The notes under the pieces are model-generated. The model had not been told where the DNA came from. It made no database searches and saw only the letters and a list, made by a program, of their open reading frames with translations. From positions 4,690,707 through 4,754,706 of the forward strand of contig WARS01000034.1 in assembly GCA_008933995.1 (NCBI GenBank): 64,000 nucleotides of DNA, in the 5' to 3' direction. Origin of the DNA: Datnioides undecimradiatus. Its lineage: Eukaryota > Chordata > Actinopteri > Lobotiformes > Datnioididae. This document shows positions 1-64,000 of this stretch, piece after piece; positions within the stretch are counted from its first letter, which is position 1; each line of letters opens with the position of its first letter. A program made the position numbers and the translations under genes.

Positions 1-168
1 TTTCCTTCTGCAGAAGAGTTGGTCAGATTTTTTTCTTTTTTCTTTTTTTTTTAATTTCCCCTCCTTTGCTCGAAGTCGGGTTGCTGAAGTGGCACCTGCC
101 GGCGGCGCGTTGTGCACCGTAAGAGGTTTGAGAGCGAATGAGCTGTGAATCCGGCTCCGTTTGCTCGC

Positions 169-224
<56 letters not shown>

Positions 225-475
225 GCACACTTGGCAGAATAGAGCAGGTTGCATCCCCACTGTTGGCAAGATAAATGACATAAAAGCCTCACTGTGATCA
301 CGGCACAGTGGAGATGCTATATAACCCGGCTGCACGTTCATATGCCAGAGCTCTCATTGTTCAGACTGTCATGCTTATCTTGAGGAGAGCATGTTCATTT
401 CTGATTTGTTTGTGTCATATTTAATATTGAGGATGCTATATTGAGTGTGTGTGTGTGTTTGTGTGTGTCTTCCAG
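1..475 (+). other. pard3b: 3' end of an upstream pard3b intron
   Basis: There is no coding sequence here. The stretch holds a (CA)n at 171-222, a T-rich run near 29-52 and a GT-rich acceptor tract (about 444-470) that ends at the AG before exon a. Confidence 0.85.
171..222. repeat. (AC)n microsatellite
   Basis: There are 26 uninterrupted AC units. Confidence 0.98.
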
Positions 476-54474
<53,999 letters not shown>

Positions 54475-57400
54475 GTAGGAGACATGAAAGTCAGAAATAT
54501 CACAAATTTTGTTTATTACTTGAAACAATGTTCTACCGCTTGTGGCGTTTCTTTAAACTCTGTGTCTCTTGTGATTGGCGAGTGGGTGATAAATTAGCCA
54601 AAACGGCTCCAAAGACTGCCTCGCCGGTACCTTGAGTCTCCAAATTGAAAAGGTCATCTACTTAACAAGAGAGATGTGCGCTGTAACAGAGCAAGTAATG
54701 AGGCTTGTGGTTAATCACTACTCCGAAAGCCTAAGGTCAAACAAACTCTAAACTACTCATGTTTCTGCGTGTGAACCAACTGATTCTCCGTCTCGTTTTG
54801 CCGCAGGTTGTCCTAGGTTCAGGTTGGGCGCGTCAGTTTTTAGAACCAACAAGCATTTTTGTATCAGTGAAGGGAAGAAAACACGAGACACGTCCCTCGT
54901 GCAAACAGCAGAATTTAGGTTTTATGTGGAAATCGATGGAAAACAGCAGCACCCTGCCCTACTTTCCCTCTGGTTAGGTTTCAACAAATTACCCACTGAG
55001 CACAGCAGGATTATGGGATATAGGATTATTGGATATGAACACAACCTCCTCGGTAATGGAGGGTATCCATTATCTCTCAATCCAAGTAAAGTCCCACCGA
55101 CACAGTACCAACCCAAACCGCTTGTCACCCCCTTTATCAACCTGTCCCCATCGTGATTGTGGTGGTCCAATCCTCCAGCAGCAATCCTTATCTATTGGCG
55201 GTGACACGGTGTGGTCAGTGTATCACTGCACTTCCAACACTTGAGATTCAATTAGGCTGTGGCGAGAGATAGCGCAGGCCGAGCATTGGCCTACAGATGG
55301 CAGATAAGAATCCAATCGGCCACAGTGTCAAGAGCGGTAATGGAAGAGATGTTCACATGGTTAGGCTGCTGGTGGAGAGTAGGGCTGGGACGAGAAGGGC
55401 AAGATGAAGGACGCGCTGCGGAGAGCCGGAGGTACATGCAGGTACACGTGTAGCAAAAAGGCTGTAGTAGAGTCCAGAACCTTCCCAAAATCCACTTCAC
55501 CTTGATTCTCCCAATAAAACGGACTCGTCTTTATCTCACGGCATCTTAGATGGCTCTGTTCACCGCGCACATCGAGCTTCTGCTGTCTCTCCTCAGCAGA
55601 AATGGGCAAATAGCTAGAAGCTGGTGCTGCTAGCTGTGTCAGATTGGGTCTATAGGTTTGAAAGGAATGTCTGCATCTGTGCTTTTCTCTTTCTATATGT
55701 TCTCTTTTCTATATGTATGGATATTGCTGAGTCATTGCACACAGTGGGCTAACTGTAAACCTTGAGGTTTTATGATTGAGATGCACTCTTTTATCTAAAA
55801 TCTTCATATCCTGGGTTATCGTGTTGGACAGGTAGAATCCGAGACTTTGCGCGTCGCATTTTGTGACGCTTGAAGTGAACAAGCTAATCAAACAGCGTCA
55901 ACAGTGGAAACTGATTTGAAAGCATCGCTCGTCTCCCTCCGGTGCGGTTTTAGACATAAATGTCGATTGCTACCAACGCGCGGGGTCACACACAGCCCAG
56001 ACGCACACCTCCTCCCCTTTGCAAACTCAGCCTTTTGAATTGGCAACAATAGTCGGAGACAGCGGTAACCAGGCTGCTGTTCATCCAAGCACAGATGCTG
56101 AGTGCTTTTCTAACCCAACAATAGACGCGAGCCTTGTAAAAGCCTCCCGGATTGTTGCACCACACGCTGGCCTTCCTCTCTCTGGCCTTTATCTGGCCGG
56201 CTTGATCGTTATTGAACTTGAAATATGACTTAATTAGCCGGAGTATTGCGCGGCTCAATCTAATTGCCGCTCTCAAATGTTATTTTACTCCAATGGCAGC
56301 ATTAGGAAAAGGGCAAATTATAAACATATGACCTCAATTTACCTCCGCAGTGAAAGTGTGCGCAACAGCAGCTAGCACAACAAATGCTGGAAGTCAGCCC
56401 TGTCCTTTCAGCGGCCGTAAATATTTAGTTAAGCCGCGCCAGTGTTTGAAGAACAAGTTGTTTTTGGCGGCAGCGTGCTGCAAACAGTTGGTTATAAGGT
56501 GACCTCCGGAGATCACATATTTGGTGTGGGGAATATTTGTTTTTTTGGCTGAATCCATTTGCGATCCTTGCCGGCACAAAGAGCATCATTTCCTAACTCT
56601 CCGTTGATGATCTCAATGTGGAGGAAGTCACACCTGCAGGCGTATCGGAAGCACTTAAATAAATGGTTAGATGTGGGAATGTTGATGTTAGACAGATATG
56701 TATGCAGATAGAAGGTCAACATACAGCTCCTTGACATTTAGGCAAACGCTGATGGAGACTGTGTGACATGAGCTCCCATCATTCAGGCCAGACTGCACAA
56801 ACACATGGCTGAAGAGGCGCAGCATCTTCAGGTTTAAGATACAAATGTCAGAATTTCAGAATTGCATCGCTGAATGTAGATATAAGCACTTTGTTAGCGT
56901 CAATATTTTAGCTGCGGGCGAGAGAGCTGTTTCAGAAGAGTCGCTGGTGCTGGTTGTTTCGCTTGGGAGCGATTAGTCAAGCGCGGGTTTGGCCGTGCTG
57001 GCCTCAGATGTGGCCTCCCCTCTTTTTCATCACCGGGCTCTCAAAGCCCCGATCGCATCTCGACCCACCCTGATTGCCAAATAAGCCAAGACAAATGGCA
57101 GTGCCCTTCAGACCTTCCGCAGCAGAGGTTGACTTGCCTGTCTTGTCTGTATTCAGCAGACAGCAGTGAAATCTTTGCCTGGAACGTCGCCTCGGGGGCC
57201 ACGCTGCTGACAGACCGCAGAAAGACTAACACTGGAGCTCCGGCTGCTCTGCTGTTTTCTCTCTGTACCGCTGCCACATCCGCAATCTCCTGCCGAACAA
57301 AGAGGATAACCTGGTCAGGAGTTTCAGATGTCTTTATCCAACAAGGATATATACGTTACACTTTCTGATTTCAATAAAACTGATGCCAACAATATTATTT

Positions 57401-59270
57401 TTACCCAGAAAGTGAAGGATCCTTGTGCTCTATACCACAAAGTGATATTTTTACAAGTTTCCCATCCTTGGGAAGTTGATTTTGGCATTAATTCCAGTGT
57501 GTACAGCTTATGCTTGAGCTCCTACTTGGTCTTGTTTTTGTGTGAGGATTAGACATATTATGGTTTGATCCAACATGACTTAATCAGGAGGTCAGGGTTT
57601 GAGGGATATAGCTTGTGACTAACATCCTCCGATTGTGTCATCGAGCAAGTGTCGCTCCTAGGTGACACTCGACGTGCCGTGAAGCTGCGCGTGTTTTGAC
57701 TTTGTTTATCCCGCCGATGCGCGTGTCAACCATCGCTGGGTTCGTCACTGCTCAGCTGGCCCGCCAGCCCTGCCGGGCACTGACACATCCCGTCTGTCCC
57801 CACGTCCTCGTCAGTCACTCAGTCAGTCAGGATCAATGTTTAGCTGCCGCTATCAGCACGCGCCCCACTGCGACGATGCACCCAACGCCCCTCCACCAAT
57901 TTAAAGGACATGAAAGCCGGGGGTTTTGATCCGCTGTTTACAAATCCACATACAACGTGATATATCCTCTCCCCCACTTCTCCGTTTGCGGCGCTGAAGA
58001 AATCCGACAGGGAAGCAAGCCAATTAGCGCCGTCCGTTCCGCTCTTATCCTATCGCAGAGCAGCAGGATGCGCCGGGTTGAAAGGTAGTCACTTGGTGGG
58101 CTGTACTCCACGGAACCAAAGCCTCGTTGTCAAACTGGAGGAAGCCGCTGCGAGATGATTCCTGATGGATTACTGCTGTTATTGTGCACTCCGCCTCCTC
58201 GCTCCCGTTCCATGAGCCCTCGCTCCCTTTCAGTTTTATTTCCAGGATGAGCCCCCTCTCCTCAGACCGTCCTGAAACATCTTTATTGCCTTCCTGTGCG
58301 ACCTTAATTGTGACCTTTTCCCTTTTGTCCTTCCTCCTGTCATCTCTCCACTCTGCGCTTGAGTGTCTTTCCCTCTATTTTCTCGAATTAACTATTGATT
58401 TAATCAGGCCCGATCAGGCCAAATGAACTCCCAAAGTCCCACTTGAATTCACACGAGCTCTCCATATTTTTCAGTTAAGTGTGCTAATACGTACCCTGTG
58501 AGGTCCCAGAGACCTCCTGCTAATTAAGCAAGCCGTTTCCTGGACGTTGCCTCGGCGAACTTTCTTGTTGATTGCAGCAACCACGCAGCCGTTTCCTTTG
58601 CAAAAGACAATATTGCAGGAAAGGATCGAGCTCAAGACGCGCAAGAACACAAACAAAGGAAAGGAAAGGGAAGGAGGGGAGGAAGGATCGGTGTAGACAA
58701 CTATTTAAACGGGCCCCCGGTTGTCAGAAGTGTTGGTAGGCATACCAAAATCCCTCTGACATGTTTGTGTGGGTGTCTCAGCAGTGACTCTAAGCTGTGA
58801 TGGGGGTAAATTGGAGGTGCATTACCTAATCCCACCGTCGGTTAATGCACTGCAGGTGGATTTCTTTGATCCACCATCTCATCTGGCATTTAAGGGCTGT
58901 TAGCTGCGCTGATACGCAGTGGAGTCTCCAAGAGAGCATTTAATAATGTTGGTATTCTCTTTTGTAAAATATGCATAAGGCCATACATCCAGCACGTAGG
59001 ACAAACCTTCCTCTGGTGGGTAAGCATTATCGCTCCCTCACTTCATCTCTATTCATGTCTTTATCTTTCCATAAATAATATATGTGAGACCACAAATCAC
59101 ACTTGACATGTATGGAAGACGCCGCCGCCGCGTACTAATCAGGGCCGCCTTAAAATACACGTTCCCGGGGAACGTATAGCTGCGCAGCCCGTATTCAGTC
59201 ACTCGTCCGCTTGAAACCCGCCGTGCGAGTCGGCCACAGGTTCGGGATGATTGAAGTGGAGACAGCAATC

Positions 59271-59330
59271 ATGCAAATCCCACTGAGAGTTCACATCAGC
59301 TCTCTCATCTGCTGTTATTGTTGTCACAAT
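59271..59330. promoter_or_regulatory. POU octamer plus inverted SOX-type pair
   Basis: ATGCAAAT at 59271-59278 is followed about 40 bases on by ATTGTTGTCACAAT (59317-59330), two facing SOX-like half sites, and then TTAG. The combination resembles neural enhancers, but no activity can be inferred from motifs alone. Confidence 0.3.
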
Positions 59331-59930
59331 TAGAGGAACCGGGTCCCGCACGCGCGCACGTGTGCGTAACATACATCAAAATACACGGAGTGTGTGTCAG
59401 TGTCTGCATGCGCTCTTTTTGTGTTTGTGCATTTTCTTAGCTTTTATTAAAAGCCGGTGTAATGTGGCTCTCAAGCTTATCTGCCACCACAATTTCTAAT
59501 ACCGTCTTCCCACCAAACCCCAGAATGTACTGCAACATTAAAACACTGTACCGGAAAGCGGTGAATCACCCTTCACAGGGGAAAAAAGTAGTCTTGAAAT
59601 GACAGCTATTTCTTTTTTTTTCTTTTCATAATTCAGATTTGCGCACAATTTGCTCCCTACAAGACTCCCGCCACCCGGAATATAAAAAGCTGCCAAGTTT
59701 TTTTTTTTTTTCTTCCAGTCGTTGAAAATGAGCTTTCGCCTCCTGTACTCGCTATTGAGGCACAATTCTAATTTGCAACTTTGCCATGGAGGCAAACAGA
59801 CACGGGCGCTATCACCGTCGGCAGCCGCCGGAAAAACAAATTAACTTTTTTCCCTCCGTTTCTACCCTCCATCCGGTGCGATGGGCAGCTTTCCTGAAAT
59901 GATGTGCGGGTTTATTGGCGCTGATGCGAG

Positions 59931-59940
59931 CTGTCAATCA
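59931..59940 (-). promoter_or_regulatory. TGATTGACAG, PBX/PREP-type site
   Basis: This is an exact decamer on the minus strand, next to a TTTATTGG (HOX/CDX-like) motif and a further TTGACAG at about 59961, in complex non-repetitive sequence. Confidence 0.4.
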
Positions 59941-61327
59941 AATATCAGAGGGATGGGGAATTGACAGCGGAGATGATGAGGAAATCCTCATGCATATATA
60001 TCAGCTGATAAAGGGGCAGTCACAACAGGCCTCCGCCTTACCTCCCGCCCCTCCCTCTCTGTCGCTCTCACTCTCTACACTCGCTCATGGCTTCCCCTTG
60101 AAATCCCCCCTCTCTTCTCACACCATAGCCTTTTATGTTCCCTGTCTTTCATGCGGCGGCTACACCTGCCTCGCTCCCTCGTCTTCAACCGCACCGTTTT
60201 GCCTCAGAGCTCCCTCTTATTCAGGGAGCTGGGCTGGGAGGGGAGGGGCGAGGCGGAGATGCCGACTCACTCCTCTGCAGTTTGACCGTGAAGTAGCTCC
60301 ACTGGAGCAGTTGGAGAATTAATTGCTTTATTCATAGCCTCCTAAACAACTTGTTTACCTGCTCTTGCTAGAGTTTCCCAGGAAGTTCCGGAGTTCCGAG
60401 GTCTGTAATTGAATTTCCAGTCAGGCCATGTTGTCTGTTTAATATTTTGCTTAATGTTCAGCACTGATTATTATCCTCAGTTATGTACGAAGCAGAAAAC
60501 GAATCCCTCGATCGTGTTCTCTAAAGTTTTCCCATCCTGTCACCAAAGTAGCTGTCGCATCCTTCAGTCGTCTCACTGAGCAATGAAATTTTTATTTCTG
60601 CCGGTAACGTCTGTGACTCATCCCGCTCAGGAACATGATACCCACATTTGTACGGTGAATTATTGGCCCACGAGGTAATTATCAAACGAGGCTGCGAGCC
60701 GAGACTTCCATTTGTGTTGATCAGTTTCGCGATCCATCAGTCCCTATCGAGTTATGACATCTGAATTGACCCCGGGGGGACGGACGGTTTGAAGCGCAGA
60801 CACATCCGTATCGTCCAGACAGCTCAGCGGCATTTCGGCAGCCGACGGCCCATCACTCACCAGCCAATTAAAGGTATTCATGTGGCTACAGGAAACAGTC
60901 GCGACCAATTAGCATTTGATCTTACGTGCTCATGAATACACATTCGCTCAAAGCATGGGGCGCCAGGAAGCGATTACACCTCCGATGGCTGGTTACGTCC
61001 TCTCCAGTCATCTTCATGCCATGAGTGATGGATGGACTTCCTCTGTCATTTAAGGTCTGCTAATGTCGCACACATGCACCAACACACACACACACACACG
61101 GCGGGTCTTTACTCGTGTCTTTCCATGCATCTCTCGCTAAAGCACACACAGAGCGTGACCTCTGCTTTCCAGACGGAGAAGGTTAAGTGTTTCTTGTCTG
61201 AGGATGTGTGGAGGGCCGGAGGAGCCAAGAGTCTAACCTTTCCCAGTCTGCCAATGGCTCTCATCTGCTGCCATGGTGACCCAGCCGCCTCCCCAGCCCC
61301 CCAGCTGGGAAAATGTTAAGAATTTCG

Positions 61328-61353
61328 AAAAAAAAAAAAAAAAAAAAAAAAAA
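61328..61353 (+). repeat. poly(A) run
   Basis: There are about 26 consecutive A on the + strand. I see no retrotransposed gene or target-site duplication that would make it a processed insertion. Confidence 0.9.
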
Positions 61354-62229
61354 GCACCACAGAGTTCAGCGGTAGTTTTCAGCAGCAAACACCACGGCCG
61401 GTCCGGGGCGCCGCACTCTTCTTATTTCACACGCGTTAAAACCCCCCCTAATCTCTCAGGATCCAAATCATCCGACGTGAATCAGAATGCATGTATGCAC
61501 ATTAATTCTTCACGAGTTAAAATGCACCGAGCGTCAGCGGGAAAAGACACAAAATGCTAATTAAACCTGTGCGTTTTGAGCGGGGATGGCTCTCTCCGTC
61601 AGTGCCATGCAGGTAGTTTTGGTTTGATTCGCCCGGTTTATCTCATCAACACCTCAATGTAGCTCATGTAAACAAAGCTAATTTTGCTCGTGATGCTCAA
61701 ATCATCAAGATTCCAATATAAGTGTAACTTTAATGAAACAGCGACCTTGTTTCCAGATTTATCCACAAATCTCAGTTTGAGCAGCTTCCACTTAGTAAAA
61801 ATTGGTGAACTGACCCTTTTTTAAACTCTACTCGCCAACTAAACAGCCTCCATCTCTGATCATGTTTATTTACACCATTATGATTCATTTGATGGTGTGG
61901 GAGTCACTGTGGCTGCCACCCAGTGACTGATCCCTTTTATTGTTTCGGACTCCATACGCTAATCACACGCGCGGAACATTGCAAAACAACCTTCCACAGC
62001 GGCGGGGTGCGAGAGCGAGGCGTGTAGCCCAGTGGTCCCGTTTAATATTAATGGCTCTCGCCGACAGAAGTGGGAAGGGAAGAGGGAAGACAAGACAAAT
62101 TGCCGGGGGCGGCGGATTTCACGCGGAATGCTAAAATATGCCACATATCAGAATGCAAACAATTAAAGGGAAGCCCATATTTCAGCGGGCGGCCCCTGGA
62201 CGGCGCAGCACTCACACGCTGTCGGGGAA

Positions 62230-62625
62230 AACCTCAGCTTTGCTCCCAGACTTTGTCTCCTCCCTGCTTCACTCGCTCTCCCCTATCATTCTTCTCTTTT
62301 CCTTCCGTTTGTTCTTTCTTCATACTTTCTCCTTGTCACACTTCTCCTCCATCCCTCCATCCCTTCATCTGAAGCTTACTAACTTCTCCCTCTTCCCTAT
62401 TTCTTCTCTTTCCCTTTCCTGTAATGTATCACACATCTCCTCACTCTTCCTCCTACCTCCCTTGTTCTTTCCCTTTTTCCTTTCCTTTCAGTTCCTCCAC
62501 CCTTTCCTATCGTCTCCTCTTTGTCTCTCCTTCCTCCTTCCCTATTCCCTCCTTCCCTACTGCCACCCCCTCCTCCCTTTCCCCTCTCTTCCCTCCATTG
62601 CTCCTTCGCTTTTGTCTGACTGAGG
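62230..62625 (+). repeat. long pyrimidine-rich tract
   Basis: About 400 bases are overwhelmingly C and T on the sense strand, made of irregular CCTT/TCC units and ending near a G-run (about 62638-62648). The frames reported as Ser/Leu/Phe/Pro-rich proteins here are artefacts of this composition. Confidence 0.9.
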
Positions 62626-64000
62626 CTTCAGCACTCGGGGGGGGGGGGCTGGCCAGGCGTTGATTAAGAAAAGCTTTCCGTATCTGCCGCCCGTTCCCCT
62701 GAGAGCAACCTGCTGTGCTGTACCTGTCTGTCTGCCTCCGTCTTGCCTCCTCCAGGTGGTAAATTAGACTCATTTAGAAAAGGAAATCAACATGATTCTT
62801 CCCCTACTGACCATCATATGCTTACAGGAAGCTTGTTTACACACCGGCAACAATCTCTCACGTCAAACCCGCCTCCCCTCTCTCTCTCTGCGTCTGAACG
62901 TCTTTTTTTTGCAGTGAAACTGACTCACTGTTAGAACCCGATATCAAAATAAGATCTAACAGACGAATCCTCGGCTCGCGTCGGCCTCTCTACATTATTA
63001 ATACGTTCTAAGTGAGGCAGTTTTAGCTCTGATTAGCGTCGGGCGCACTTTTATCTCTCACTCTCCTCCTTTCTCCACTCCTATCACTGCTAATATCAGC
63101 CATTAATGGAAGCCGATTTGGGCCAAATCGCTGGTACGCGGCGCAGGGCATATGCAGAGGAAGTCAGATAAATAGATTTAATTATGCCCGGTGGGGAAAA
63201 CTCAGGACCTGCTGGCTGTTTTCATTATCGAACAGAGGTGGGGCTCCCCCCCGCAAAGGCGCCGGGATTGGCCGGGCGCTGGGGTCAATCACGGCAGGGG
63301 TTTCAGCGGCCCGGCTTGACCTTGTCGTTGGGCGACAATCTACGTGTAGCCTGATCCCCAGTTCCACCAGGAAACCGCACCAATTTTAAAGAGCGCTTGT
63401 TGTCTATTTTCTGCCGCGAATGCTATTCTGTCTATTTCAAGCCTGGAATATTTTCCGACTTGTCTCAGCGCGAAGCAGCGCCGCGTTGCCAGAACAGGAG
63501 AAGGAGGCACCCGCGTTACATCACAACCCTCTGTAGTGTTAATCTCTCTCCCTGTGTCTCCCGTTTCTCCCTTGGTTTGTCTCCCTCGCGCCCTCCCTCT
63601 ATCCGTCTCCCCTCTTTCTCTCTTTACTGCAAACTCCGCCGGGATATGTGTGCTCCTCTCCAAATACATACAGAGCAATCTAATTACTGCGATAACATTT
63701 CTGCTTGGCTGATTAACTGTTCTCCCTGTGCCTCCGAACGCAGCCGCATTGCTTCTATATATTCCTAAGCTCCTTATTCCTCCCCAGCCGAGCCGCACTT
63801 TCACGGGAGCTTTGGCTCACCCATCCATCTCCCCTCCTTTCTCTCTCCTCCCTCTCTCCTCCCCGGCTCTCTCTTATTCTCTGTGTCTCTCATTTATTTT
63901 CCGAGATAGGCCGTTTAGCCACCTCTCACTTTATTCCGCTCGTTTGATTTCTTTTCTTCTCACTCATTCTTTTTCCGCCTTTTCTCTTACCTCCGTCTCT

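Larger units (their letters stand above)
54475..64000 (+). other. pard3b: 5' part of the intron after exon o
   Basis: At least 9.5 kb of intron without a recognisable exon. It has few CA repeats and long, complex, TAAT-rich sequence, typical of a region with conserved enhancers. Notable parts are the octamer and inverted SOX motifs at 59271-59330, a TGATTGACAG site at 59931-59940 and a poly(A) run at 61328-61353. A pyrimidine-rich tract covers 62230-62625 with a G-run at about 62638-62648, and a second one covers 63540-64000. Confidence 0.8.

Noticed and set aside
61328-61353. Poly(A) run as a retroposon tail
   Set aside because: There is no recognisable SINE/LINE body upstream and no flanking duplication; a simple A-run explains it.

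Overview
This window looks like teleost genomic DNA, probably from a percomorph-type fish. It carries many (CA)n/(GT)n microsatellites, compact introns with pyrimidine-biased tails, and exons with canonical GT-AG borders. I recognise one protein-coding gene, on the + strand, and the window lies inside it. It is the central part of a PARD3B-type Par-3 cell-polarity scaffold (pard3b; I cannot tell which teleost co-orthologue). The assignment rests on how the exons read in order. First comes a tail of the N-terminal CR1 region (LVAVFD). Then follow the linker with a degenerate RSSSD serine motif, PDZ1 (GPLGIHVV), a long basic/proline-rich linker, PDZ2 (EGLGFTVV) and PDZ3 ([15 protein letters not shown]). 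After a divergent disordered linker come the conserved [11 protein letters not shown] block with the PFHRPRP/VRGR segment, and finally a lysine-rich tract ending KKKGFG. Wording in PDZ1 to PDZ3 is closer to PARD3B than to PARD3.

Layout: 1-475 is the end of an upstream intron. Fifteen supported coding segments lie between 476 and 54474. The first exons (N-terminal CR1 oligomerisation domain) are upstream of the window and the last exons (after KKKGFG) are downstream. Intron phases agree at every junction except one: the exon ending at 38815 (phase 2) cannot join the exon starting at 53486 (phase 1). At least one exon must therefore lie in that 14.7 kb gap. The best phase-compatible candidate I can see is a 23-nt micro-exon at 52420-52442.

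Most of the window is intron. It holds microsatellites, G-rich and polypyrimidine tracts, and several homeodomain/POU/SOX/PBX motif clusters that could be conserved enhancers. I see no tRNA, rRNA, CRISPR array, intact transposon or second protein-coding gene.

Three observations stand out. (1) The exon at 31443 continues in frame past its donor for 244 codons to a TGA at 32264, with two AATAAA hexamers about 0.55-0.6 kb beyond. This may be an alternative terminal exon giving a short Par-3B with PDZ1-3 and a new repetitive, basic tail. (2) Two phase-symmetric PDZ exons (17583-17669 and 21396-21524) each sit between an upstream (GT)n and a downstream (CA)n. In pre-mRNA these could pair and loop the exon out in frame. 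(3) Three exact TGATTGACAG (PBX/PREP-type) decamers lie in the introns, where about 0.12 would be expected by chance.
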